DNA of 64,000 nucleotides from Hymenobacter jeongseonensis. GTDB taxonomy: Bacteria > Bacteroidota > Bacteroidia > Cytophagales > Hymenobacteraceae. Position 1 is the first letter of the stretch; every line of letters starts with the position of its first letter. The notes beneath the pieces are model-generated. The model ran no database searches. It saw only the letters and a list, made by a program, of their open reading frames with translations, and was not told the DNA's origin. The stretch is from contig NZ_JADQDQ010000008.1 in the NCBI RefSeq assembly GCF_015694725.1, positions 184,586 to 248,585 on the forward strand, given 5' to 3'. Below are positions 33,714 through 42,960 of the stretch, piece after piece. The position numbers and the translations under genes are program-made.

Positions 33714-35642
33714 CTACTTCTTTCCGGCCACAATCTCGTCTACCACCAAAGGGTCCAGCAGCGTGGTAACGTCGCCTAGGTTGGTGGTTTCGCCTTCGGC
33801 AACTTTGCGTAGGATGCGCCGCATGATTTTACCCGAGCGGGTTTTGGGCAAGCCCGAAACGAGTTGAATTTTGTCGGGCTTGGCGATGCGGCCGATGTGG
33901 GCCACCACGGCTTCGACAATGCTGGCCTCGGTACGCTGAATGTCGATATCGGTCGTGGGCACCCCGTTTTGGCAGATGACGTAGGCGTAAATTCCCTGGC
34001 CTTTCACGTCGTGCGGATAACCCACAACGGCACTCTCCACCACAAACTCGCTTTCGTTGATGGCGCTTTCAATCTCGGCCGTGCCAAAGCGGTGGCCGCT
34101 CACGTTGATAACGTCATCGACGCGGCCAATGATGCGGTAAAGGCCTTGTTCGTCGCGCCGGGCGCCATCGCCGGTGAAATAGTAGCCGGGATAGGGCTGG
34201 AAATACGTTTGCTGCGCACGGGCATGGTCGCCCCAAGTGGTGCGGATGATGCCCGGCCAGCTGCCCTTAATGGCGAGGTAGCCTTCCTGGTCGTTGCCCT
34301 TGATTTCGGTCCCGTCCTGGTTCAGCAGTACGGGCTGCACGCCCGGCAGCGGCAGGCCCGCCCGCGCCGGCACCGAAGGCGTAATGCCCGCCATGGCCGA
34401 AATCATGATGCCTCCGGTTTCCGTCTGCCACCACGTGTCCACGATGGGGCAGCGGCCCTTGCCCACGTGCTGGTGGTACCAATGCCAAGCTTCCTCGTTG
34501 ATGGGCTCGCCCACCGAGCCCAGTATGCGCAGGCTGCTGAGCGAATACGCCAGCACGTGGTCGATGGGCGCGGCCATGAGCGAGCGGATGGCGGTGGGCG
34601 CAGTGTAGAATATGGTGACGTTGTGCTTGTCAATCACCTCCCAGAACCGGCCCGGCGAAGGAAAGGTAGGCACGCCCTCAAACAACACGGTGGTGCTGCC
34701 AGCCAGCAGCGGGCCGTAGAGGCCGTAGGTGTGGCCGGTTACCCAGCCGATGTCGGCCGTGCACCAGTACACGTCGTTTTCCTCCACCTGAAACACGTTC
34801 CGGAACGTATAATCGGCCCAGACCATGTAGCCGGCCTGGGTGTGCACCACGCCCTTTGGCTTGCCGGTGCTGCCGCTGGTGTAAAGGATAAAGAGAGGGT
34901 CTTCTGCCGCCATTTCTTCGGCGGGGCAGTTTTTATCTACCTCCATCACCTCTTCGTGAAACCAGACGTCCCGGTCGGCCACCATTTGCACGGGCCAGCC
35001 GGTGTGCTCCACCACCAGCATGCGCTTCACCGATGGGCACTGCGCCAAGGCTTCATCAACCACGCTCTTCACTGGGATTTGCTTGGCCCCGCGCTCCAGG
35101 GCGTCGGCCGTGATGACGAAGGAGGCCTGCGCATCGTTTATGCGGTCGGCAATGGCGGCGGCCGAGAAGCCGGCAAACACCACGCCGTGCACCGCCCCAA
35201 TGCGGGCACAAGCCAGCACGGCAATGGCCAGTTGCGGAATCATGGGCAGGTAAAGCACCACTCGGTCGCCCTTTTTCACCCCATTTTTCTTGAGCACGTT
35301 GGCCATTTCGCACACTTGCGCGTGCAACTCTCGATACGTCAGGCGCAGGTGGCGGGTGCGGGGGTCGTTGGGTTCGAAGATGATGGCCAGCTTATTGGCG
35401 CGCTGTTCGAGGTGGCGGTCGAGGCAGTTTTCGGTGATGTTGAGGGTAGCGCCGTCGAACCAAGTGCTTTGGCCTTCGGGCGAAAACTGCCCACCGCGCA
35501 CACTGCCCCACTTGCGCCGCCAGGTGAAGGGCTCGGCCACGGCTGCCCAAAAGGCGTCGGGGTCTTCCACCGACTGCTGATAAGCGGCGTGGTATTCGTC
35601 GAGGGTGCGAACGCGGGCGTGAGCTGGGGTATTTTCAGACAT
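33714..35642 (-). CDS. acs: Acetyl-CoA synthetase
   Basis: A 642-residue AMP-forming ligase that turns acetate, ATP and CoA into acetyl-CoA. The P-loop-like A3 motif is LYTSGSTGKPKGVVH, the acyl-binding region shows VDTWWQTETGGIMIS with the Trp typical of acetate specificity, and the C-terminal lysine (PKTRSGKIMRR) is the residue acetylated in many species to switch the enzyme off. Length and the FTGDGARRDEQGLYRIIGRVDDVINVSGHR block match Acs. The ATG at 35642 gives the family N-terminus; an extended frame to 35774 is not conserved in type. It is the last gene of the minus-strand acid module and is 67 bp after the prpE-like gene. CbrA/CrbS-type kinases, one of which lies upstream, regulate acs in Vibrio and Pseudomonas. 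Confidence 0.94.
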   Translation of the reverse strand: MSENTPAHARVRTLDEYHAAYQQSVEDPDAFWAAVAEPFTWRRKWGSVRGGQFSPEGQSTWFDGATLNITENCLDRHLEQRANKLAIIFEPNDPRTRHLRLTYRELHAQVCEMANVLKKNGVKKGDRVVLYLPMIPQLAIAVLACARIGAVHGVVFAGFSAAAIADRINDAQASFVITADALERGAKQIPVKSVVDEALAQCPSVKRMLVVEHTGWPVQMVADRDVWFHEEVMEVDKNCPAEEMAAEDPLFILYTSGSTGKPKGVVHTQAGYMVWADYTFRNVFQVEENDVYWCTADIGWVTGHTYGLYGPLLAGSTTVLFEGVPTFPSPGRFWEVIDKHNVTIFYTAPTAIRSLMAAPIDHVLAYSLSSLRILGSVGEPINEEAWHWYHQHVGKGRCPIVDTWWQTETGGIMISAMAGITPSVPARAGLPLPGVQPVLLNQDGTEIKGNDQEGYLAIKGSWPGIIRTTWGDHARAQQTYFQPYPGYYFTGDGARRDEQGLYRIIGRVDDVINVSGHRFGTAEIESAINESEFVVESAVVGYPHDVKGQGIYAYVICQNGVPTTDIDIQRTEASIVEAVVAHIGRIAKPDKIQLVSGLPKTRSGKIMRRILRKVAEGETTNLGDVTTLLDPLVVDEIVAGKK

Positions 35643-35709
35643 AATGGGGTGATTGGTATGGTGCAGAATGAGAAGTATTTTAATGTTGTAAAAGGCCCTT
35701 GAACCTGAA

Positions 35710-37629
35710 TTACCCAGCTTTTTCGAAAGCCGCCCCAATGGCCCGCCGCCGAAAAGCTGCGCTGATTTCGTCAAGAATCAGCGGGTCGTCAATGGTGGAG
35801 GGAATTGCAAACCCTTCGCCGTCGGCGAGCTGACGGAGGGTTTTGCGCAAAATTTTACCCGAACGGGTTTTGGGCAAGCGCTTCACCACGAGTACCGAGC
35901 GGAAGCAGGCCAGGGCACCAATCAGGGTGCGCACGCGGCTCACCAGCTCCTGCTCCACGGCCTCCTCCCCTATGGTTTGGCCGTCTTTGAGCACCACCAG
36001 GCCAATCGGCACCTGGCCCCGGAGAGCGTCGGCAATGCCAAGCACGGCACACTCGGCCACGGCGGGGTGCGCGGCCAGAATTTCTTCCATTTCGCCGGTG
36101 CTCAAGCGGTGGCCCGCCACGTTGATTACGTCATCAACCCGGCCCATAATGTAACAGTAGCCATCGGTGTCGCGGTAGCCGCCATCGCCGCTGAAATAGT
36201 AGCCGGGAAACGGCTTGAGGTAGCCTTCCCGAAACCGAACGTCGTCGTTCCATAGCGTGGGCAAGCAGCCCGGCGGCAACGGTAGCTTCACCGCCACTAA
36301 GCCGGTGACGCCGGCTGGTACCGGCGCGCCTTCTTCATCGAGAATCTGGACGTTGTAGCCCGGCACGGGAAAGCCCGCACTGCCCGCCCGGGGTGGCGGC
36401 ATCCCCTCCAGGCCCACCATGGTGGCCAGCATGGGCCAGCCCGATTCGGTTTGCCACCAGTGGTCCACCACGGGCACGCCGAGGAGCTGGCCGGCCCAGG
36501 TGTAGGTAGCGGGGTCGCAACGCTCGCCAGCCAGAAAGAGCTGGCGCAGGCTGCTTAGGTCGTACTGCCGGGCCAGTAGCCCCTCGGAGTCTTCTTTTTT
36601 GATGGCCCGAATGGCCGTGGGGGCGGTAAACATCACCTGCACCTTGTGCTGCGCGACCAGGCGCCAAAAAGTACCCGCATCGGGCGTCCGCACGGGTTTG
36701 CCTTCGAATAAAACGGACGTACAGCCCTGCAGCAAGGGCCCGTATACAATGTAGGAGTGCCCCACCGCCCAGCCGATATCCGACCCCGCAAACATGGTGT
36801 CGCCAGGAGCAAGGCCGTACACCGCTTTCATGCTGAAACGCAGGGCCACCGCGTGGCCGCCGTGGTCACGTACCACGCCTTTGGGCCGGCCGGTAGTGCC
36901 GCTGGTGTAAAGAATATAGAGCGTATGGGTGGCGGGCACGGGCACAGCCGCCACAGGCTCGGCTTGCAGCAGTTCCTGGTAATCAACATCCCGCCCGGGC
37001 TGCATCTTGGCCGTTACGAAATCGCGCTGCAATACCACCACATGCGCCGGCTGGTGCGTAGCCTGAGCCATGGCTTCCTCCACAAGCGGCTTGTAGGCAA
37101 CGATGCGGTCAAATTCCATCCCGCCCGAAGCACACACGATAACCCGCGGCTGGGCATCGTCGATGCGCACGGCCAGCTCGTGGGGCGCAAACCCACCAAA
37201 CACCACCGAATGCACTGCCCCAATGCGGGCACAAGCCAGCATGGCCACCACGGCTTCGGGCAGGTTGGGCATGTAGATGATAACCCGGTCGCCGAGCGCC
37301 ACGCCCAATTCGCGCAAGCCCCCGGCGAAGCGAGCCGTCATTTCCAGCAGTTCGCCATAGGTGTAAGTGCGCTGCGTATTGGTCACCGGCGAATCATAAA
37401 TCAGAGCCGGCTGCTGGCCACGGCCGTGCTGCACGTGGAAATCCAGGCAGAGAAACGACGTGTTGAGCGTGCCTTTTTTAAACCACCGGTAAAAACCATT
37501 GGCATCCTGAAACAGGGCTTCGCCGGGCGGAGTATCCCATTGCAGTTGCTGGGCCTGGGCCAGCCAAAAGGCGGCGGGGTCGGCTAGGCTAGCGGCATGC
37601 GTAGCGGCGTAGGAGCAAGCAGGTTTCAT
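35710..37629 (-). CDS. prpE: Acyl-CoA synthetase, probably propionyl-CoA synthetase (PrpE/ACSS3 type)
   Basis: A 639-residue AMP-forming ligase related to Acs. Motifs are LYTSGTTGRPKGVVRDHGGHAVAL, VDHWWQTESGWPML, YFSGDGGYRDTDGYCYIMGRVDDVINVAGHR and the C-terminal PKTRSGKILRK lysine. The GVVRDHGGHAVAL segment and WWQTESGWPM, instead of the WWQTETGG of Acs, place it with propionyl-CoA synthetases and the ACSS3 group. It would activate propionate or a similar short acid. The ATG at 37629 begins MKPACSYAATHAASLADPAAFW; upstream in-frame sequence to 37821 overlaps the response regulator's 3' end and is not coding in character. It lies between the receiver protein and acs, in the same direction. 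Confidence 0.82.
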   Translation of the reverse strand: MKPACSYAATHAASLADPAAFWLAQAQQLQWDTPPGEALFQDANGFYRWFKKGTLNTSFLCLDFHVQHGRGQQPALIYDSPVTNTQRTYTYGELLEMTARFAGGLRELGVALGDRVIIYMPNLPEAVVAMLACARIGAVHSVVFGGFAPHELAVRIDDAQPRVIVCASGGMEFDRIVAYKPLVEEAMAQATHQPAHVVVLQRDFVTAKMQPGRDVDYQELLQAEPVAAVPVPATHTLYILYTSGTTGRPKGVVRDHGGHAVALRFSMKAVYGLAPGDTMFAGSDIGWAVGHSYIVYGPLLQGCTSVLFEGKPVRTPDAGTFWRLVAQHKVQVMFTAPTAIRAIKKEDSEGLLARQYDLSSLRQLFLAGERCDPATYTWAGQLLGVPVVDHWWQTESGWPMLATMVGLEGMPPPRAGSAGFPVPGYNVQILDEEGAPVPAGVTGLVAVKLPLPPGCLPTLWNDDVRFREGYLKPFPGYYFSGDGGYRDTDGYCYIMGRVDDVINVAGHRLSTGEMEEILAAHPAVAECAVLGIADALRGQVPIGLVVLKDGQTIGEEAVEQELVSRVRTLIGALACFRSVLVVKRLPKTRSGKILRKTLRQLADGEGFAIPSTIDDPLILDEISAAFRRRAIGAAFEKAG

Positions 37630-37729
37630 GGGGCGGGTGGGATTGGGCGGGTGGGCAGTGAGAAGCGCGGCTGGGAGAAACTGCGGGGGCGCGCAGGCGG
37701 AATTTCCAGCACTGGAATACAAGCGCGGT

Positions 37730-38107
37730 TTAGGCCGCAACGCCCAGCAGCTCCCGGACTTTTTCCATAAGCTGGCGGGTGCTGAAGGGTTTGGGAATAT
37801 ACAAATCGGCCCCCACTTCATACCCCTTTTTGATGTCTGGCTCGCGGCTTTTAGCCGAAAGAAAGATGACTTTGGTGCCGGTACGGTCGGGCCGCTGGCG
37901 CAACTGCCGGCACACCTGGTAGCCGTCCACGTCGGGCATCATCACATCCAGCAGCACCAAGTCGTAGGACGTTTGCTCGATGGCGGCCAGGGCTTCGGTG
38001 CCATTGCGGGCAATGCCCACTTGGTACCCGTTTTTGCGCATCAAAAATTCGAGCGACATGACGATGTTGGGCTCGTCGTCAACAATTAAAATGTGGGGTG
38101 TTTTCAT
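37730..38107 (-). CDS. Receiver-only response regulator (CheY-like)
   Basis: A 125-residue protein consisting only of a REC domain. The acidic pocket is in ILIVDDEPN, the phospho-acceptor is Asp54 (LVLLDVMMPD) and the conserved lysine is Lys106 (YIPKPFSTRQL). No DNA-binding or enzymatic output domain is attached. It lies 35 bp after the symporter-kinase on the same strand and is therefore its likely partner. CrbR, the usual partner of CrbS, has a LuxR-type DNA-binding domain, so this system must pass the signal to another protein, or act as a phosphate sink or relay. Confidence 0.92.
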   Translation of the reverse strand: MKTPHILIVDDEPNIVMSLEFLMRKNGYQVGIARNGTEALAAIEQTSYDLVLLDVMMPDVDGYQVCRQLRQRPDRTGTKVIFLSAKSREPDIKKGYEVGADLYIPKPFSTRQLMEKVRELLGVAA

Positions 38108-38142
38108 GGCTCATGGGTAGCAGGCGGGGGAAATCAGATGGG

Positions 38143-40950
38143 CTAACTGACCAGCTCGGGGGTGCTTACAACGGGCAACTCTATAAAGAAGGAAGCCCCT
38201 TGGTCGGGCTGGCTTTCCACCCAAAGGCGGCCGTGGTGCAGGTCGACAATTTTTTTGGTAATGGCCAGACCCAAACCGGTGCCTTCGGGCTTGCGGGTGG
38301 TCTGGTTGCGGGCCTGGAAGAATTTCTCGAAAATATGCTCCTGCTCGGCCACCGCAATGCCCTTGCCGTTGTCGGAAACGACGAGGGTAAGCACTTCGGA
38401 ATGAGCAGCCGCATTTGCGCGCAAAGGGGGCGCCGCGCACGTCACGGTGAGCCGAATGCGGCCCGAACCATCGGCCCGGCAGGCCTTGATGGCATTCGAC
38501 AGCAGATTCACCAGCACCTGCATCAATCGGTCGCGGTCGGCGGGCAAAGCGGGCACGTGCGGCGGCAGGTCGATGCGCAGGTTGATTTGCTTGTCGCGGA
38601 GCAGCTGGCCCACTACTTCCACGGCTTCCTCCAGCAGTTCGGGCACGGGCACGGGCTGGCGCTCCAACGTGGCCTGGCCCGATTCGAACTTCTCCAAATC
38701 GAGCACCAGCGAAATGAGGCGGGTGAGCCGTTCGGCTTCGCGGCTGATGGTGAGTTGGAACCGCTGGCGCTCGGGCTCCTCAAGGTCCGGGTTGTCGGCC
38801 AGGATTTCGGCCAGGGCCCGGATGCTGGTAAGCGGCGTGCGCAACTCGTGGGTGACGGTGTACAGGAACTCGTCCTTGCGCTGGTCCAGGGCCTGGAGCT
38901 GGTCGTAAGCCATGCGCAGCTCGTCGGTGAGGCGCTGGAGCTGGCGCGACTGCTTCAGGAGCTGGCGGTTGGCTTCGAGCAGCTGCTGGCTTTCGCGGAG
39001 CATGCCCACCACGTTATCGTAATTGATTTGTTCGGCCCCGGCCACTGAGGCCACCAACATGCGGGCCGATGCCGGGCCCAGGCTGCCGGCTAGGAGCTTC
39101 TCGGCGTAGGTCAGCAGGCGCGGGTCGGCGGAGGCAAAATGAGCCGGGGCAGCATTGGCTGACGGGTTATCCTGCGGCATGGCATCCGGAAAGCGGGAGC
39201 CGAACGTGCGCAGGGCCTGGTTGGTGCGCTTCTTCCCCAGAAAGCCCAGCAGCAGCGCGCGAACGTCCGGGTATGGGGTGCGGCCCTGCCAGCCGGCCAC
39301 CTCCTCCCCCAGGCTGCGCCGCTGAAACACGTCCACAAACACGTCGGCCTGCCGCAGCTCCAGCGCCGTGGGCGGCTTCGCCAAGGACAGGCCCACGTAT
39401 AAGCCGATATTGAAAAACCAGCTCCAGAACAGGCCGTGCGAGAGGTAATCCAGGCCTTCCAGCCCAAACAAGGCAAAGGGCCGCAACCCGGCAATGCCCC
39501 CCACGCCTACGGTTAGAATGGACGGCGGAAGCTTGCCCGGCCCCACCATCGTGGGCAATACCAGCGTAAAAAACCAGATGCCAAAGCCGGCCAGCAAGCC
39601 CATTGTGGCCCCGCGCCGCGTGCCGCCTTTCCAGTACAAGCCGCCCAGCACGGCGGGCACAAACTGCGCTACGGCCGCAAACGAAACCAAGCCGGTGTTC
39701 ACCAGCGGCAGCTGTTTGCCCACTTCGGCGTAGTAGCCATACGCCAGCAGCAGCACGGCCAACACGGCCAGCCGCCGGCTTTGCAAGGCCACCCGGCCCA
39801 GATAAGCAAACCACCGGGTTTGCAGAGCCGGCCGGGCGGCAGGCACCCGCACCAGCAGCGGCATAAGCAGGTGGTTGCTCATCATCACACTCAGGGCAAT
39901 GGTTTCGACGATAATCATGCTGCTGGCCGCCGAAATTCCGCCCAGATAAGTGAGCAGCGCCAGCCAAGAATGCCCCGCAGCCAGCGGCAACGCCAGCACA
40001 AACGTGTCCGCATCGATGCCGCGGCCACCGAGCTTCAGCATGCCGCCAAAGGCGATGGGCAGCACGAAAACGTTGATGACGATGAGATACAACGGAAACA
40101 GCCACATGGCTTTGCGCAGGTGGTCCTCGTCCACGTTTTCCACTACGGACACCTGAAATTGGCGGGGCAGCAACAGCACGGCCGACATGCTCAGCACCAA
40201 CAGCGTCAGCCACCCGCCTCCGGTAACGCCGGCTCCCTGAAGGGTAAATAACTGCCGCAGCGCGGGCACCGCCGCCGCTTGGTCAAACAAGTCTTTGAAG
40301 CCGCCGAACAGGCCAAACGTAACGAACAGCCCCACCACCAGAAACGCGACCAGCTTCAGCACACTTTCCAGGGCCACGGCCAGCACGATGCCTTCGTGGC
40401 GCTCGGTGGCTTCTACCGAGCGCACCCCGAAGAAAATGGTGAACACGGCCAGCGCCCCGGTGGTGTAGAGCGCAGTAGCAGCGGCCGGCCCTTCGCCCCC
40501 GGCGCCGCTGCCCGTCATGGTTACGAAGGACATGGCAATGGCTTTAATTTGCAGGGCGATGTACGGCACGATGCCCAGCACACAAACCACGGTAACAAGG
40601 GCACCTAGCGAGGCGCTTTTGCCATAGCGGGCCGAAATAAAGTCGGCGATGGACGTGAGGCGCTGCTGCCGGCACACCCGGATAATTTTCCGCAGCACCA
40701 GCCACCAGGCCGGCGCCAGCAAGGTGGGCCCGAGGTAAATGCTCACGAACTCCAAGCCGTGGTGCGCGGCGCGGCCCACGCTGCCGTAATACGTCCAGGC
40801 CGTGCAGTACACGGCCATGCTCAGGGCATACACGTAGGGGTTGCTCACCAAGCTTTTGCGCGCTTCCGACCGTCGCTCTGCGGCGTAGGCTACGCCAAAG
40901 AGCAAGGCCAGGTAGCCGAACGAAAAGGCAATGACGAGCAGTTTGGACAT
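38143..40950 (-). CDS. Sodium/solute symporter-histidine kinase fusion (CbrA/CrbS type)
   Basis: A 935-residue inner-membrane sensor. Residues 1-500 form an SSS-family transporter with about twelve or thirteen membrane helices (VYALSMAVYCTAWTYYGSVGRAAHHGLEF, RLTSIADFISARYGKS, VLGIVPYIALQIKAI). A short STAC-like linker follows (TYAEKLLAGSLGPASARMLVASV, near 620), then a coiled coil and a full kinase core: His701 in FLYTVTHELRTPLTSIRALAE, N box LLSNAIKACRADGS, VVSDNGKGI and GTGLGLAITKKIV. No PAS domain is seen. In Pseudomonas and Vibrio, CbrA and CrbS fusions link uptake or sensing of histidine or acetate to gene control, CrbS controlling acs. Adjacent acs and prpE-like genes suggest the same logic here. 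Substrate is inferred. Confidence 0.9.
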   Translation of the reverse strand: MSKLLVIAFSFGYLALLFGVAYAAERRSEARKSLVSNPYVYALSMAVYCTAWTYYGSVGRAAHHGLEFVSIYLGPTLLAPAWWLVLRKIIRVCRQQRLTSIADFISARYGKSASLGALVTVVCVLGIVPYIALQIKAIAMSFVTMTGSGAGGEGPAAATALYTTGALAVFTIFFGVRSVEATERHEGIVLAVALESVLKLVAFLVVGLFVTFGLFGGFKDLFDQAAAVPALRQLFTLQGAGVTGGGWLTLLVLSMSAVLLLPRQFQVSVVENVDEDHLRKAMWLFPLYLIVINVFVLPIAFGGMLKLGGRGIDADTFVLALPLAAGHSWLALLTYLGGISAASSMIIVETIALSVMMSNHLLMPLLVRVPAARPALQTRWFAYLGRVALQSRRLAVLAVLLLAYGYYAEVGKQLPLVNTGLVSFAAVAQFVPAVLGGLYWKGGTRRGATMGLLAGFGIWFFTLVLPTMVGPGKLPPSILTVGVGGIAGLRPFALFGLEGLDYLSHGLFWSWFFNIGLYVGLSLAKPPTALELRQADVFVDVFQRRSLGEEVAGWQGRTPYPDVRALLLGFLGKKRTNQALRTFGSRFPDAMPQDNPSANAAPAHFASADPRLLTYAEKLLAGSLGPASARMLVASVAGAEQINYDNVVGMLRESQQLLEANRQLLKQSRQLQRLTDELRMAYDQLQALDQRKDEFLYTVTHELRTPLTSIRALAEILADNPDLEEPERQRFQLTISREAERLTRLISLVLDLEKFESGQATLERQPVPVPELLEEAVEVVGQLLRDKQINLRIDLPPHVPALPADRDRLMQVLVNLLSNAIKACRADGSGRIRLTVTCAAPPLRANAAAHSEVLTLVVSDNGKGIAVAEQEHIFEKFFQARNQTTRKPEGTGLGLAITKKIVDLHHGRLWVESQPDQGASFFIELPVVSTPELVS

Positions 40951-41037
40951 ATTGAATAAAGCTGGACGGGCAAGGACAGGAAGGCAAGAATGGCCAATGA
41001 GTTACCCCATTACCCTACTTACCATTGGTGGCGAGAC

Positions 41038-41295
41038 TCACTCCCTGGATTTGTGGTTGGTTTTTCGGACCAGATACCCGGTCAGGGCCACCAGCATAAT
41101 CCAGAGCGCCAGAATGTAGAGGTACAGCAAGGGCACGCCGCCAATGCGGGTGTCGTGGTCGAACACGGCCAGCAGCGGGTAGGTGAGCATTACGCCAAAT
41201 AAGACCGTCAGAAACAGCAGCCGCTGCCCCCGCCGAATTTCGATGTCCTCGGGGCGGGTGCGGTTCGGCATGGATGAGTTGGAATCGGTGGGCAT
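41038..41295 (-). CDS. Small two-helix membrane protein upstream of the symporter-kinase
   Basis: An 85-residue protein with two membrane segments, about 26-44 (LLFLTVLFGVMLTYPLLAVF) and 52-74 (GGVPLLYLYILALWIMLVALTGYLV), and a basic end (RKTNHKSRE). Size and topology resemble the small proteins (DUF485/DUF4212-like) encoded beside SSS transporters such as ActP/YjcH, where the small gene precedes the transporter in the same operon. It lies 87 bp upstream of the symporter-kinase on the same strand. Family assignment is by analogy with position and topology, not by a diagnostic motif. It may be a subunit that supports transport. Confidence 0.7.
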   Translation of the reverse strand: MPTDSNSSMPNRTRPEDIEIRRGQRLLFLTVLFGVMLTYPLLAVFDHDTRIGGVPLLYLYILALWIMLVALTGYLVRKTNHKSRE

Positions 41296-41338
41296 AACCA
41301 GGGCGCGACGCGGGTGCGGTAGCCCTCCAATTTAACGG

Positions 41339-41374
41339 AAAAGCCGCTGGCCCAATGGACCAGCGGCTTTTTTT
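41339..41374 (-). terminator. Terminator of the porin-MHS operon
   Basis: A 12-bp stem AAAAGCCGCTGG (41339-41350 with 41360-41371) lies 30 bp after the MHS permease stop. It separates porin-permease transcription from the small-protein/kinase operon, though some read-through is possible. Confidence 0.75.
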
Positions 41375-41400
41375 GGCATTTGCAGCCAAGAACACCGGCG

Positions 41401-42912
41401 CTATGCGGCCGCCGAGGGCTGGTCGTCCATCAGCTTCACATTGCGCACATCCTTCATGTACAAGGAGCCAATGATGAAGCACACCAGCGCAATGATAACC
41501 GGATAGGCCAGGCCCATCAGCGTGCTGTGCTCCTTGGTAAACGTGCCTTCGGGCTGCGCCGCTGCCCACACCGTGAGCGAGGTGGCGATGAAGGGCACAA
41601 ACCCGCCAAACACCCCGTTGCCAATGTGATACGGCAGCGAAAGTGATGTGTAGCGCACCTTGGTGGGGAACAATTCGACGAGGTAAGCGGCAATGGGCCC
41701 GTAGGCCATGGTCACGAACAGTACGAGGCAGAAGGTGAGCAATATCATGGGCAGCAGCTGCGGCGAAGCCGACTGCATCACGGCCGGTACGGCGGCCACG
41801 GCAGCCCCAGCGGCGTCAACGGTGGCGGGCACAGCAGCCGTCTTTTCCGTCAACGGGCCAGCGAAGGCCTGCAAGCCATGGAAAATGGGCACGGTGAAGA
41901 CGGCTCCGCACAGCAGGCCCGCCATAATGATTTTCTTGCGGCCAATGCGGTCCGACAGGCTACCGAAGTACACGAAGAACGGGGTGGCCAGCGCCAGCGC
42001 GGTGCAGAGCACAATGGCGGCGTCCACGATGCTCATCTTCAAAGTAGAGAGCATGAACGAGTAGGCGTAGAACTGCCCGGTGTACCACACCACGCCCTGG
42101 CCCATGGTGGCGCCAAACAGCGCGATGAGCACCAAGCGGCGGTTGACGGGGTTCACAAAGGATTCACGCAGCGGGTTGGTGCTGGTTTTGCCTTCGGCCT
42201 TGGCCTTGGCAAACAAAGGCGACTCGGCCAGCTTGCGGCGGATGTAGTAGGAAGCCACAATCAGGATACCCGATAGCAGGAACGGAATGCGCCAGCCGTA
42301 CTCTTTGAAGGCGTCTTCGCCCAGAATTTTACGGGTGGCCAGAATTACGAGGACCGAAAGAAACAGGCCGGCCGTGGCCGTAATTTGAATGAAGCTGGTG
42401 TAGTAGCCGCGCTTGTTGTCGGGCGCGTATTCGGCGACGTAGGTAGTGGCACCGCCGTACTCGCCGCCCAGGGCCAGGCCTTGCAACAGGCGCAGTACCA
42501 CCACAATGGCCGGGGCCGCAAGCCCGATTTTATCATAGCTCGGAATCAGGCCCGTGACGAACGTGGCCCCGCCCATGATGAGCAGCGTGAGCAGGAAGGT
42601 GTATTTGCGACCAATCATGTCGCCGATGCGGCCAAAGAAGACGGCGCCAAACGGCCGCACCACAAACCCCGCCCCAAAAACGGCCAGCGCGCCCAGCAGC
42701 GTGTCCTCAATCTTGCCTTTCGAGCCAAAAAGCACGGGGCCGATGATGGTGGCGAGCGAGCCAAAAATGTAGAAGTCGTACCACTCGATGACCGTGCCAA
42801 CCGAAGAAGCCGTGATTACCTGCCAGATTTTACTGGTCGGGGTTGTGTTGTTGTCGTGCGCAACGCTGGCTTCGGCCGGCGCACCATATGCAGAGGGAAT
42901 GCTTTGTTCCAT
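41401..42912 (-). CDS. MHS-family (major facilitator) metabolite:proton symporter
   Basis: A 503-residue inner-membrane permease with about twelve helices. The MFS loop motif GRIGDMIGRKYTFL follows helix 2 (FGAGFVVRPFGAVF), and WYDFYIFG in helix 1 plus GGEYGGATTYVAEYAP in helix 4 to 5 are hallmarks of the metabolite:H+ symporter subfamily (ShiA, KgtP, ProP). The second-half loop motif is GSLSDRIGRKKIIM. An Ala/Val-rich insert (EKTAAVPATVDAAGAAVAAV) lies in a loop near 350. Known substrates of the subfamily are carboxylates, shikimate and betaine-like compounds. It is 48 bp downstream of the porin gene and so is likely its partner for the same small solute, possibly a short-chain acid given the acs and prpE-like genes beyond. 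Confidence 0.85.
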   Translation of the reverse strand: MEQSIPSAYGAPAEASVAHDNNTTPTSKIWQVITASSVGTVIEWYDFYIFGSLATIIGPVLFGSKGKIEDTLLGALAVFGAGFVVRPFGAVFFGRIGDMIGRKYTFLLTLLIMGGATFVTGLIPSYDKIGLAAPAIVVVLRLLQGLALGGEYGGATTYVAEYAPDNKRGYYTSFIQITATAGLFLSVLVILATRKILGEDAFKEYGWRIPFLLSGILIVASYYIRRKLAESPLFAKAKAEGKTSTNPLRESFVNPVNRRLVLIALFGATMGQGVVWYTGQFYAYSFMLSTLKMSIVDAAIVLCTALALATPFFVYFGSLSDRIGRKKIIMAGLLCGAVFTVPIFHGLQAFAGPLTEKTAAVPATVDAAGAAVAAVPAVMQSASPQLLPMILLTFCLVLFVTMAYGPIAAYLVELFPTKVRYTSLSLPYHIGNGVFGGFVPFIATSLTVWAAAQPEGTFTKEHSTLMGLAYPVIIALVCFIIGSLYMKDVRNVKLMDDQPSAAA

Positions 42913-42960
42913 GAGGTGACGAAGGTTTATGGTTGATTAATGAAGCGGAGGCGCTGCGGC

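Noticed and set aside
33864..35702. 612-codon open frame opposite acs
   Set aside because: Same antisense effect; the acs motifs on the minus strand are complete.
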